DNA from: Cryptomeria japonica
Lineage: Eukaryota; Streptophyta; Pinopsida; Cupressales; Cupressaceae
Assembly (NCBI RefSeq): GCF_030272615.1
Contig: NC_081415.1
Location: 629,651,240-629,715,239 of the forward strand
Direction: 5' to 3'
DNA length: 64,000 bases
Position 1 is the stretch's first letter. Every line of letters begins with the position of its first letter. The notes under the pieces were generated by a model. The model was given only the letters and a program-made list of their open reading frames with translations. It searched no databases and was not told the DNA's origin. Positions 23,368-35,648 of the stretch are shown one piece after another. Position numbers and translations under genes: made by a program.

Positions 23368-25109
23368 ATGACTACCCAGAATTTCAAAGATTTGTATGAG
23401 AAGATGCTCATGGAAGTTCATGAACCACCTCAACTTGCCTACCAAGTCAATCCCATAATCTCTCACCCACCTATCATACCTTCATCCATCCCACCTCAAC
23501 GCATTGCACCTAATCCCAATCCATATCATATCTCTTATCCTTCCTCTACTTTGGACAAGGGAAATCCATCTTATTCCCCATCCATATCTCCATATTATCC
23601 CTAATCTACATATATACCTTCATCTCCCCTCTCATCCATATCACAATCCCCATCTGCAACACATTCATTACCTCTTCTCCCCATCCAAATCCTTTACTTC
23701 ATAGTCCTCCAATCATTAATCCTAATTCCCCAATCCATTATCCTAATCCTCTATCCAATCCCAATCCTTCATCTAATCCTAATCCTCCAAAATCTGTATT
23801 CTCCACATCCTCTAAATCTATCATCCATAATCTTATCCAGGACATGCTAGCAAAGGAGACAAAATACCCACCTCAAAACAAAGTTTCTAAATCTCCTCAA
23901 GTCCTCCATCCACCCCAATCACCTCCAGCTCAAAACAATTCCCAATCCTCCACACTTCAAGTTACCCCCATTCCTCCATCCACTCACATCGAATCTTTTG
24001 TATCCTCCTCCATCACACAATCGCCACAACTCCAAACATGTCAAAAGCTTGTTCCAAAGAATGCTATCATAGAATCCTCTCCATCTCATGATGCATCACC
24101 CTCCACTCCATCTAATGATATCATTCCCTCCACTTCCTCTTAAGATCATATCATTTCTCTATCCAACCCTCTCCCTCCATCGCATGATCCTCTTCCATCT
24201 CATGATACTCTCCCTAGTCAAGATCAAAGTATCCCTTCATCTCCATGTCATGATCTCAATCCATCTAAAGATCCTAATCCTCCTTCCACATCTCATCCCC
24301 CTCAAAATGGACTCGCATATTGTTTCTGAAATAATAAGGGTCCTCAAGCTAATGCTCAAGATGTTGGTACATCCTCTATTCCTCCTAAATCCAAAAGTCC
24401 TTCATGAAAATCAAAATCCCGCCTCAGCTCATCTTCCATATCCATTTTCGGACCCTATGTTCCAAAGCTAAGCCCTTCATTCCTTCCATCCATTTTGGGT
24501 CCTTACACCCCTCCATCCTCCACCCCATCACTTCAAATAACCCCTAAGCAAGATCAACAAAGGCACACATTATTGAATGCCTCCCACCACTCTCCTTCCA
24601 TCATCCCACCATCCATAAAATCCTTAAATCATCCATCGTTATGCACCCGTACCATTTCTATTGAAATCAATTTGGATGCCCAATCTAAAAATCATAAAGC
24701 TCAAAATCCACAAAAATTAAAGGATCAACATGTCGCCTCAAAACGACATGCTCAAAAGAAAAATATGATCCAAAAGAAAGAAAAATCAAAAAGGCTACAA
24801 AAGCCCCAAAAGAAAAAATCAAAAACTATGTGGATTCCCAAACTACTCAAAGAAGCAATGCATCTCAAAGTAAAATCAAATTTGGCATCCAAACTTGCTA
24901 ATCCAAAAGCTCCATCCATTCATAAGTCCTCCAATCAACCATCGAACATTCCTCCATCTTCAAAATCCATTTTGGGTCCTTATGTCCCAAAATCCACCAT
25001 CCCAACTCCATCATCCCCTTCTTCTATTTTAGGTCCTCATTTCCCAAAATCCAAACTTAATCCTCCATCTAATCCAAGATCCTCTCCCCCACTACTCCAC
25101 CACCCTTAA
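23368..25109 (+). pseudogene. Element G Pro/Ser-rich protein frame (decayed, unknown)
   Basis: ATG at 23368 (MTTQNFKDLYEKMLMEVHEP) opens a Pro/Ser/His-rich frame. After a stop near 23604 and a frame change, it is followed best in another frame from 23844 to 25109, with a few stops (for example at 24143). That part has a basic Lys/Gln patch (about 24680-24860) and a short repeated phrase of the form GPYVPK (about 24450, 24500, 24975, 25035). I do not recognise a domain and there is no zinc knuckle. It may be a gag-like or structural protein of this family, comparable in position and composition to the N/Q/P-rich frame of J. Much of the apparent coding bias is simply the C/T-rich base composition, so confidence that it was ever a real gene is moderate. 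Confidence 0.45.
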
Positions 25110-26079
25110 AGGTGTGTGCCAATGTTGATCTTCCACAAATTTTTCAAAACCCCATCCATTCTCCACCATCCATTTTTCACAATCCCATTTCGTTAGTCCA
25201 ATCCTTTCCAAATCCTTATCTTTCATCCCCTATCCATTTCATCTCCCCAATTATTATTAACAACATCTATGAGCATACCTCAAGTTCAAATAAAAACTAA
25301 GGGATACCATCCATGGAACTAGATTCTTGAGTCCTCCCTTTCTCCTTCACGCATCTACTATCTTTCATATCGACTCATCCTCATCCTTATCCATCTAAAC
25401 TATTCCAAAAAATTTTAAAAAAAAAAAAAAGAAAAAAAAAAAGAAAAAAAAAGAAAAAAAAAAAAGAAAGAAAAGAAAATCAGAAAAAATAAAGAAAAAT
25501 AATTTCATCCAACGGTGAAAACCACTTGTTGTGGCACCTTGGGTAAGTACCATGATGAAAACTTGGCAAACAAGTGTCATGTGTAATTCCCTCATCCTCT
25601 TGCACTCTACACTTGGGGGAAAGCTTCATCCATGCCATCCTACCATCCACATTCCTTATCTTCTATTTGCATCCTATCTAAGTCCATTCTCCTTTCCTAT
25701 CTTTGATCTTGACTATCCTATCCATATCCTCCATCTCATATCCCTCATCCTATCCAAATGCAATCCTCCATTCTTATCTTTGGTCTTGATCATGTTAGAG
25801 GCAAAATAATGTATATGCATGCTTTGGAACATACAATCCTTAATACCTCTACCATCCATATCTATTGCATTATCTTCATTCCACTACCCTTAGTGGGGCA
25901 TTTTTCTCCTTTACAACATAATCCTTGAGTCTCCATCATCCTACCCTCCATCCTTTATTCTTCCATATCCCATCCATATCCATCCACTTGATTCATCTAT
26001 CTCTTATGCAAACAATATCTCCCTCCATCCATCCATCCATCCTTTTACCAATCCTTGGTTCTCCCTTGTCATTGGTTCC
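25110..26079 (+). other. Non-coding interior of G with an A-rich tract
   Basis: No gene. An A/G tract of about 100 bases lies at 25406-25510 (runs of A broken by single G). The remainder is CATCC-rich. Confidence 0.6.
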
Positions 26080-26874
26080 TGTAGACACCTAAAATTGTAA
26101 TGTCTAATTAAATAAATTTATTTATTTATTTAATTAATTTAGCCTAATTCTTCTATTAATTAAATAAATCTTTATTTATTTAATTAATTTATTTATCCTC
26201 TTCTAGCCTTATTTCTCATTTAAATAAATACATTTATTTATTTAAATTATCCTTTTCTTAAATTAAATAAATATCTTATTTATTTAATTGATCCCACTTC
26301 TTCTATTAATTAAATAAATCTTTATTTATTTAATTAATTCATTAACCTTTTCTAACCATGACACATGTCATTCATCTCTTAATTCATACACTACCTACCC
26401 CTCTCATTATTTTATTATTTCTTTTACCTACCCTCTAATCATAGCTGACCTCTTTTACACCTCTCAATCTTATCCCTCCATTTCATATAGTGTCTTCTAT
26501 ATAAGAGGATACTTCCTTCATTATCAACCCTAACCAATCTATGCATCATAATCAATTGACTACCCGACTACACTTTCGAACTTGCATATGCAATCAAGCC
26601 TACTTGCAACCACATTTCCATTCTTTGTTGAGCTCTTGTGCATATATAAAATTTGAGAGCAAATATATCAAGCAAGATCAATGGAGATAGGAAGAATGGA
26701 GATCCAAAACCCTTTTGGACATGTGATGGTATAATCTTTGTGATTTCATTTGATTTGCATTGTCTTAGGTAATCTTCATATGTTATGGTAGATCTTTGTT
26801 GTTGTTCGGCTAGGGTTTTGTGGTTGAATTCATTTAGTCTTTCAATATTATTGTTTCCATTTTCACCATATACA
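26080..26874 (+). mobile_element. Solo LTR H (TGTAGACACC family) inside G
   Basis: 795 bp, TGTAGACACC to ATATACA, flanked by perfect GTTCC duplications at 26075-26079 and 26875-26879. There is no internal region, so it is a solo LTR left by unequal recombination (standard interpretation). Four AT-rich palindromes lie at 26098-26345, and TATATAAG at 26498-26505 fits the promoter position. Confidence 0.93.
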
Positions 26875-26879
26875 GTTCC

Positions 26880-28029
26880 AGTCAATCAAAATCCTATCCA
26901 CCAATCCACCCCATCCTATCCAATTTCTAATCCAATCGTATCTCATCCAATTATACTCCCCATCTCTTCCAATTCAATCATTAATCCAATCCTACTCAAT
27001 CATCCATCCCCCTTTTCATCCTATCTAATCATTTATCCTTCTTCCAATCCTATCCAATCCATAAAACTGAGCTTTTCCCATCTACCTGAGCTTACATTGA
27101 CTTGTGCCTAATCCAATCACCCATCCATACTTTTATAATCAAATCCAAACAACAATCCTCTCATCCACAGACCTTGCACATCCAACTTGTATTTTGTCAT
27201 CCACCAATCTATCCACAACCTACCCATCGGGATGAATCCCTCTCATATCTAGCAGTTTATCCAAATCCATCACCTTCCCATTAGGATGCATCCTTCCCTA
27301 GTCTGGTAGTTTACTCAAATCCATATCCTTCTCTTGGAAAGAGATGTCAGTTGGTCATGTGCATGTTGTTTGTATGCTTGATCTTTTCTCTTTAATTTTC
27401 ATCTTGTGTCCTAGGACTATACTTGTTCAGGACTGCCTTGATCATCCTATATCTAGGTATGTCTTGGCTAGTGTATAATGGGGCATAGTTTTCATGGCAT
27501 GGTGTGTTTGAAGGTTTTTCCCTGTACCATCTGGCAACCCTGCATTAGTGTTTATCAACACTTGCATGATTGTGTGCAAGGAATTCCTATTTGACTGAGT
27601 GTCAGTCCACGCCTCAGATCTTCATATCATCTCGGTTCTTATAATCAGTAGTGTAGACTATCCATGGTAATATCAAACCTAGGTTTGATCTCTATATTTT
27701 CTCAACAAGGAAATCCCATTCATTTATCATTTCTTTATCTCATTTCATTCACAAGACTCAAATCCATTCATTTATTCCATCTTTTATCATCTTCATCCTT
27801 TCATTACCTCATTTGCTCACCCTTTTCGAGAGCACACTCATGTTCCTCGAACCCGCATGTCCTCTCAAGGGGGCATACAACTACTTCCTCGTCATCCTTC
27901 CTCCTCATCATTCTTCCTCATCTCATGACTGGGGCATCATGCTACTAGTCCTTATCCTTTTCATCCACTATGTTTTATTCTTCTTTTATATAACATCATT
28001 TCATGACACTATATCAAAGAGGGGCAAAA
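26880..28029 (+). other. Non-coding 3' interior of G and polypurine tract
   Basis: No supportable gene. The purine tract aaagaggggcaaaa (28016-28029) abuts the 3' LTR. Confidence 0.65.
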
Positions 28030-28973
28030 TGTAGACATCTAAAATTAATATTTAATTAATTTAAGCTTGTCAACATAATTAATTGATTTAATTGTGTTAT
28101 CCTTATTCCTCTCAGTGTTAATTAAATTTAATTTAATTAATCATGTCACTATTAATTAATTTATCAAATAAATTAATTATTCCCTTGTTCTTCTAAATTC
28201 CCCTCCAATAATTATTTCCTCTAAATCCACTCAGTTAATTAATTTAAAATTAATTAACCTAGTCATGTGATTCCTACAAATCACTTTTCCTAATCCCCAC
28301 TCAGCCTAATTAATCCTTCTAGAATCTCTCATAATCATGCTTATCATTATCCTTGAATTGTATATTCGCACTCATGTTACATCAACATTGAGCCTCTCAA
28401 AGAAATTCAATTTTTTTTAAATCCCTCCATGCATCCTTATTTTAGAATTTTTAATTCCTCATTTTGAAATTCAAATTTCTTTTCCGCCCTCTTCTCAAGG
28501 AATTTAATATTTATGTTTATTTTCCCAAGGCATCCTTGATCCATGCCTTCTATCTTAAATCAATCTCATCCCTTCATGATCAAATCAATCTTTGCCCTTC
28601 ATTGGCCTTCTCCAATCTATAAATTGGAGGATCATTTCCTCACAAAAGGATCCACTTCCTCTATAGCATTCTCATGTTGTCGATTTATCTTCTATCTTCC
28701 TCCTATCATATCCTCATAATCCTTCATTCTTCCAATCCAAATCCATCCAAAATCCTATCAAATCCAATCCCTCTTGTTGAGCAAAGGAGATAAATCCACA
28801 TCCTCATCAAGGGCCAATCCACTCAAGTGAGGAAGGGGCATATTTTTCACTTCATTGAAGGTCTAATCCGAAGGAGAAGGCAAGATAGAAAGGTATATAT
28901 GGTTTATTATATGTTTGAATGTTTTATTTGAATACTAACCATCAATCCTACATTGCTCATTTTCCCCTCTTCA
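28030..28973 (+). repeat. Element G 3' LTR
   Basis: TGTAGACATC to TCTTCA, collinear with 20340-21284, followed by the CAAAC duplication. Confidence 0.93.
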
Positions 28974-29473
28974 CAAACAACTCCCAACAAGCTACATGAG
29001 ACCCAAAACTCACAAATTCAACAGTGTAATAAACGAGATGTAGAAAGTGCAATAAAAGAGAAATCAAAACACCATTCCAAGGATTTTAACCCATACAATT
29101 CACATATGTTTGGAGGCATGAATCACACATATAAAAGACACAAAAAAATCATTCCCGACAAAGCTTCATTTCCTAAATTTGCAATTAATCCAATTCTGAT
29201 TCCAACTTCCTAAAATGTTTCCCAAATATAAATTTGATCCTTAAATATCAATCCTAATTCCCAAACAATCTTTTAACAGGCACTGCGCATACAATCTTTA
29301 CCAAAAATGAAATTTGCAGAGATAAAGTCATGAACTCCAACCTAGAAACACATCCCAACCAAAAGAAAATTTGATGAAAAGAAATATATTCTAGCAAGCC
29401 AAGCAATCCCACCTTTAAGCCAAGCTCCCAAACAAATTCGAAATGAAAATCCAAAATTATCCTGGATCGTAAC
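28974..29473. other. No gene seen; flank between G and E
   Basis: AT-rich sequence without recognisable features, continuous with 20339 before G inserted. Confidence 0.5.
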
Positions 29474-31042
29474 TGTTAGACACAATGTACCACTAAGAGG
29501 GGGGTGAATCAATGGTTCTCAAAATTTTCCCATTACCTACCCTATGTTTGTATACCGGTTATCAAATCTAACAGAAAGATGACTTACCAGTTTCAAAAGA
29601 ACTCACACATAAAGGAATGTGACATAACACTAGCATATACAAGGAAAACCCAAGATGGGAAAAAAACCCTCAGTGAGAAATACTACTAGAGACTACTGCT
29701 CCAATCTAGCCTCACAATGAATCTATGATTACACTGTTTAGGGCACCAACCCAAGGAGCACCAACCCCTAATTTAGGGCACCAACCCAAGGAGCTACAAC
29801 CCAAGGAGTTACAACCTCTACACCAAGCTCCAACTCAATGAATATAAAACATAGCCATTTACAAGTTAATAGCCTTGTTACAAATGGATTTTGTAACTCT
29901 TCTTCAAATCTCCCTACTAGATCTTCTATCCAGTTCATTGTCGGTTCTCTCTCTCAATTCTCTCTATTGGTTATCTCTTCTCTCAACTGCTCTGCTGCTC
30001 TCCACTAGTTCTATCTTCTGTCAGTTCCTTCTTGACTACTTTGCACTTTTCTGCAACTCTTCTCTATTGGTTTGGTCACCACTGGTATACTTCTCTCACA
30101 GACTCACTTGTAGACTACTAGTTCCTCACTGTTAGCAGTTGGTCCTGTCAACCTGATTCACACTCACACACACAGTCTCTTTTTCAGGTACTCATTGAGT
30201 ACTTGACTAATTTTCTCTCACATGCAGCAGCAACACTCTCTCCTTCACCAACAACACTCTCTAATCCAGCAGCAACATCCATCGATTTTAGCTTGCCTAT
30301 TTATCAACTTGTTTTCCCACTAAAAGCCAAATAAAACTTCAAGTTGTTAGGGTTTCTTCCACTGATCACCAGGCATATCGAATCTAATCAAATCTCATTT
30401 GATCTGAGCTCCAAGACAGCTATTTGCACATCATCATCATTAACGTGCCTTCCAATACACGTTTTCTAAACTTAGGAAACACGACCTTGTATATCGACCT
30501 GCATATGTCAAAATGCCATAAATATCTCAGCTATTTCCTTCTCAAGGTCATCCTATAATCTGATTTCCTTGATTCGATTCAGGTTCCAACAAATCCTTGA
30601 TCTTTCTCTGTCGTTCACTCTTCCTTGAGCTGCACTCCTCTGATCTGATCCACAAATCACGAACTCCATATTAAATGCACAATTGTAGAAAAACCTATCC
30701 CTACATGACACTTCACCGACCTCTACAAGCTTGCCACTTCAACTCCACATGGCATCCATGTCGATATCCATTTCAGCAAAGATCTTTGTGTCAGCTAGAC
30801 TTGGTCACCAACAATCAACACACAACCGATCCTTCTTTTCTACCACTATCTCACACTTTATTGGTTACCCTTCAAGCACTTGCCTTTACCTCTTCTTCCT
30901 TATCTAACAGAACTATGATGCACATTATTCATAATAGGAGATAAGATCCACTTATCGGTGGTAGTGAATCCTTGTCATCTGCATCTTGCAATGCACTCAT
31001 GTGGCTTCCCTATTTGTGCATCATATCTTAAAACATGCACAT

Positions 31043-31047
31043 GTGAT
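31043..31047 (+). other. Target-site duplication GTGAT, left copy (element C)
   Basis: GTGAT precedes the left LTR of C and is repeated exactly at 37753-37757 after the right LTR. Confidence 0.95.
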
Positions 31048-31946
31048 TGTTAGGGTTCCCACAGATACTGAGAGGGGGGGGTGAATCAGTATCTGTCTGG
31101 TTATGAAATTTTCTTAAAACTGAATAAGCAGAATATAAAGTAATAGTATACCGGTATGCAAGAATTAATGCAAATAACAGAATCAAAAGCATCCACATGA
31201 AAAGAACACCATAACACAAGATGTTTAACGAGGAAACCCGGTGTGGGAAAAACCTCAGTGGGATTTGTGACCCACAATATTCACTTACTGGCCAATAAGA
31301 GAATATTACTTACAATAGGGGCCAGCACATGCAGGAAGGCCAACTGCCTAGAGCTCACTGCTCAATAAGAAGTCACACTGACTTACAATGAGGATTTACA
31401 CAAATCCAATATTCTGTACTGCTTTACAATAGCATCTTCAATGCCAGATTCAGTACCGGTTCTTGCTATGTTCTTTACATATACCCTTGACCTACAATTC
31501 ACACATTAGGTCTGCCTTATAATTTATTTATTACATTCTATCCATATCCTACAAATGCCTACAATGATCTCTTTTATATACAAGAGTCATTTTACAATTT
31601 GCCAAGTCGTCTTACAATGATAAACAAAATATTACATATCAAAAATCTTGTCAGCCTCTATGCCAGTATACATATTTCCTTCTGTGTCGGTGTACATCTT
31701 TTGTGCCAGTGTACATATTTTGTGTCAGTGCCAGTGTAGATTGATTTTGTTGATGCCAGAGCACTGTTCTGTTTGAGTAATGTTTTGCCGGTATAGTGTC
31801 TTGCCGGTGCCATAGGATTGCAAGGTTGCCTGTGTAATGCTTTGCTGGTATAGTGTCTTGCCGGTGCCATAGGATTGCAAGGTTGCCATCAATGACAAAA
31901 CCTTCAATCACACACAATGTCTTATTGGAGTGTCCATATGTCAACA
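31048..31946 (-). repeat. Element C 3' LTR
   Basis: 899 bp. On the minus strand it runs TGTTGACATATGG to CCCTAACA. The minus-strand TATA-like TATATAAAAG lies at 31571-31580. The hairpin motif lies at 31230-31256 with a GAGG/CCTC stem. Confidence 0.94.
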
Positions 31947-32152
31947 ATCTCCCCCTTTGGCATTGATGGCAACACTCATGAGAAATTTCAAAAAGATATC
32001 CAAAAATGTGTATACCAAAAAAAATGTTACCAAAAATATGAGGACTCCCCCTGAGTATGTGATCCCTGTATTTTGAATTTTCTCATCTACTACTCCCCCT
32101 TTGGCATCAATGACAAAGGTTAGTAGATTTCTACTTGTACCAATACATAACC
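31947..32152 (-). other. Element C 3' non-coding region and polypurine tract
   Basis: The minus strand has GCCAAAGGGGGAGAT against the LTR and a further GCCAAAGGGGGAGTAG about 120 bases upstream (32088-32105). CATTGATGGCAAC at 31961-31973 is a perfect inverted repeat of GTTGCCATCAATG at 31882-31894. Confidence 0.8.
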
Positions 32153-35100
32153 TCAACCTTGTAGTTGGGTAGCTATTAATTGAAGAATATCTCCCAAAAT
32201 TAAGTTTATACCATCCATAAACTTCTTGCTCTCCTTTATTGCTATCTCAGTTCTGTGTACTGTACCGGTGAGATGCTGCAAGTGCTCTGCTGGTGTTTTG
32301 CTATCCTATGTTAGTGCCTCTGAGATTTCCTTACGCAGAGATGCTAAATAGTCCAATCTTGGACTTAGTTTAGATCTCAAAAATTTTGCCTTGTTTATTA
32401 TTTTCTCTTTCTCTCTTTCTAATTTGAGCAATTCTTCCTCAAAATTTGTTATCTTTTCCTCAAAAACTGATAATGTATCGGGTGAGTTAACAAAATTATC
32501 AGCAAGTTTACTGATCTCTTCCTATACCTTGCTCATCTTTTTGTCTACATCCGTGGTCAAAAAGTATATCTTACAGGTGTCTTTATACAGAGTTTTGTAC
32601 TCTTTCAATAAATTGCACAGTTCCGGTAGAAGTGTGTCAAATTCCCTATTACACTTCTTTATTCCTTCCTCAAAGAATTTTTGTTTCTCTTTTTCTACAC
32701 TTTCCTTTATAGTTTCTACCTTTGTTTGCTCAAAATTTCCAGAAATATATTTACAAAGTGTATCCAACTGGCCTAAAGAATCTTTGTTGGCTATATTACA
32801 ATTTGGAGCTATTAATTTCAAAACTGGAATTGAATCATCTATTGCTTTATAGGCTTGTGAGCTATAATCAGTTATTTTCTTGATAGAATCGAGCAATACC
32901 TCTGTTACATTTTATGGTGATCCAGTAAACTGAGTGTCGGTGGAAGGGACCATGTTGGTATTGACCTCTGGTAGGTCTGTTTGTGTCTCCACAATTTTTC
33001 TTGCATCATTTCTTACCAGTGGCATCTGTTCTGGACCCTTTAGCTCTGTTGGTTGCTCTGTTTGTGTTCCAGATTCCATCTTTTTCTCTAAATCTGCTAC
33101 CAGTTGCTCTTGGTTTCCTGTTGTCGGTTGCTCTTTATTATCAGATTTATCTGTGCTATCCTTATCTACCACTATGTTGATTTTTTGAGTATCAACATTC
33201 ACAGTATATAGGACTTTAGGATTAGGATTGTTATCCTCTTTGTCCATGTTTTCAACTGTTGGTTGATCTTTTGCAGTTGTTTTTACCGGTTGAGTATTTA
33301 AAGGAGGTGGGGGTAAGTTGTCTCTAATCTTGATACTTGGCGGTCCACCAACTTTACCTTTCCCTTTGTCCTTTTGATATACCAGAATGGGCTTGGGATT
33401 CATATATTTTTCTTGTTTTTCTTTTTCAACCAAGAATCTATCCCAACCATCTTTTGTTTCAGTTGAAACTTCAGTAACTCTACCTGCCATTAATGATATT
33501 TGCTAGTGTGCAGTGGAAAAGACTGTCCGGTTGGCCTAAGCTATCAAATCATCAATTTCCTTAGGTGAGTTGGCCGGGTATACTGCAAGTAATTTCTCTA
33601 TTTTTATTTTCTTATCCAACTCAATTATTCCTTATCTTCTAGCCTCAAGTCTTTTATATAATTCATCAGGAATTTCATTTAGGACTTGCATCAAAAACTT
33701 TTTATACATGTCCATGTGTAGTATAACACTTTCCTCAATTTGTCCTTTCTCATCTTCTGATAGGGTGTCATAGATTTTCCCTTGTTTTTCAATTTACCTT
33801 CCTCTGTGATTTCATTCAGTAATATGTCAAAAGGGGCCAAGTTAGTGTCTGTCTTCTTCTTCTTCTTGGGGGTCAGCTTTTTCTTAGGTGTGGCTTTCTT
33901 GACTGGAGACCTTACAGCTTGTTGCTTCTATCTTGTCCTTCTAGGTGAAGGAGTGGATACCGGTGAGGGGTCTCTTTTCCTAACAACTCTTTTGAAAGTT
34001 GTTGGCATATCTCCTTCTGAGGAGGTATCTACCGGCGATAGATGAGTTTCAGGCTATTGGGCTACCAACTCTTCTTCTGTTATGTCAGTTTTCTTTAATA
34101 CATCATCTTTTAAGGCTTTCGCTTGCCTGCTTCCTTTCCTCACAGATGCCTCAACTTTCTCTACTCTCTTTTTAGATTGAATTTGACTTTCAATGTGCTC
34201 AACACTACCAAATACTTCTTCCTTTGGTTCATGGGGGGCTTCCAGAAGTGCTTTGGCATAAGTTTCCACTATGTGGTCATCTGCTTCGTACCCCATTTCT
34301 ATAACCCAGATTGTTCTTGGGATGACTACTTCCATCCAGATCTCATCCTTTTTTATTACAAAACATATGTCATCTTTATATTTGTTGACAATTTCCTGTG
34401 ATAGTTTGATCCTCTTATTCATTTTGACCTTTAGTGCTTGAAAATACTCATGGATATTCTTTTCTTTGTTTTCACCCATGTTGTTGAATAAGTCAGACAA
34501 TTGTTTTCCTACCGGTATGTCAAATCCAAAATCCTTGTTGCCTATACCGGGAGCCTGTTTGGTTATATGTAGCATTAAGCATACAAGCAAATTTCCAAAT
34601 CTAAAGGTTCCTTTCTTATCTTTCTTGATTTTTCCTAAGTTATCAATTAACTCATCTTTTAACCATTCATAGATATCAATTTTTACATTGTTCTTAACCA
34701 TGACATGAGCACTCTTTATGCATAAACTAGAAACAGAGTTAAGCCTATTTGCATGAGTTGCTTTGTAACCTAGAATCATGCTAATGAATCTCACATTTGT
34801 ATCGGTCACATCATTAACCCTCAATGATCTTTTGTCAGATGTTGCACCAGTTAATTTCATTACTAGGTCATTTGAGACCTTCTTGGTTTTGTCGGGTTTG
34901 GTACCAGTGGAAGGTAACCCTATTACTGCTTTCACAACTACCTTTGTAATTTTGTGCACCGAGTCAAGCCAAAAGAATGAGCCATGTACCCTGCTGAGAA
35001 CTATCCTAATCACTTCCTTGGGAAATTCAGGAATGCAGAGGATTTCAGTGAATCCTAGGGTTTCAATAATTTTATGTTCAGGTTTCACATTTCCGGCATT

Positions 35101-35343
35101 GTCACATATAATAGATTTGTACATGTTTTTGATTTCTTCATCACCTAATTCTTCTATGTTACAATGAATATACATTCTAGGGTCTTCTGCATGAACAACA
35201 CCTTTTGGAGTTTGGGAAAAAGCACCTGTGTTGTCATCTTTCTTAGCTACCTCGGGAACTAGCTCAAACACGGGCCTAGGTCATTTTATAACCTCGACTA
35301 CTATAGGGTTTGCTATGAATTCAGGTGCAGAGGAGGATGCCAT
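32153..35343 (-). pseudogene. Element C ORF2: unknown conserved family protein (nearly intact N-terminal half)
   Basis: Starts at the minus-strand ATG at 35343-35341 (MASSSAPEFIANPIVVEVIK) and ends with TGA at 32155-32153, about 1,060 codons. The N-terminal domain has one early TGA (35281-35283) and then 405 open codons. It contains FRFGNLLVCLMLHI, aligning with FKFGQLLVGLFFYF of B and FKFGQLLIGLFFYF of A. A Lys-rich linker follows, a second domain with LSEDEKGQIEESVILHMDMY, a low-complexity Pro/Gln/Thr region, then a C-terminal helical region. One frameshift lies near 33775. Stops are TAG at 34054, 33928, 33536, 33503, 32522 and 32306, and TAA at 33632 and 32912. No catalytic motif. The helical block before FRFG loosely recalls plant transposon-associated mobile-domain proteins, a weak resemblance only. 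Confidence 0.75.
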
Positions 35344-35648
35344 GATGATAAATACCTTTTTCTGCCTTTGGATGGATTGGTTGCTGAAGTGCTTTGCCTC
35401 TTTGCTCAGAATGCCTTAGCTCGGAAATCTTCGTGCTCTCTGAAAGTTTGAATTCACAGTGAAATGAAACGGAGCAAAAAAACCTTATTTTATAGTCTTT
35501 TCTGCCACCTACCACATTAATTGTTTTTCGGCAATGTATTAACTCAACTTTATTTGTCAGTAATGAAGGATTTTCAACTTCTTTTCTCTAACTGAGGGAA
35601 TAATAGCACATGTGTCATTAAATTGCCAAACCCTCAAGATAATTTTCT
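35344..35648 (-). other. Spacer between ORF1 and ORF2 of C
   Basis: About 305 bases with no gene, the ORF2 leader by position. Confidence 0.6.

Larger units (their letters stand above)
20340..28973 (+). mobile_element. Element G: LTR retrotransposon of the TGTAGACACC family
   Basis: LTRs 20340-21284 (945 bp) and 28030-28973 (944 bp) start TGTAGACA and end CCCCTCTTCA. The perfect duplication CAAAC lies at 20335-20339 and 28974-28978. The primer site TGGCACGCCCGATGGGACC starts at 21288, and a purine tract (aaagaggggcaaaa) precedes the 3' LTR. The interior holds only a Pro/Ser-rich decayed frame and non-coding DNA. No pol domain is visible. The primer-site form suggests Ty3/gypsy rather than Copia (inference). 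It contains solo LTR H. Confidence 0.93.

Noticed and set aside
22843-25809. Numerous short plus-strand open frames rich in H, P, S, I and L
   Set aside because: Most come from CATCC/AATCC-rich composition. Only the longest collinear part (23368-25109) is kept, with low confidence.
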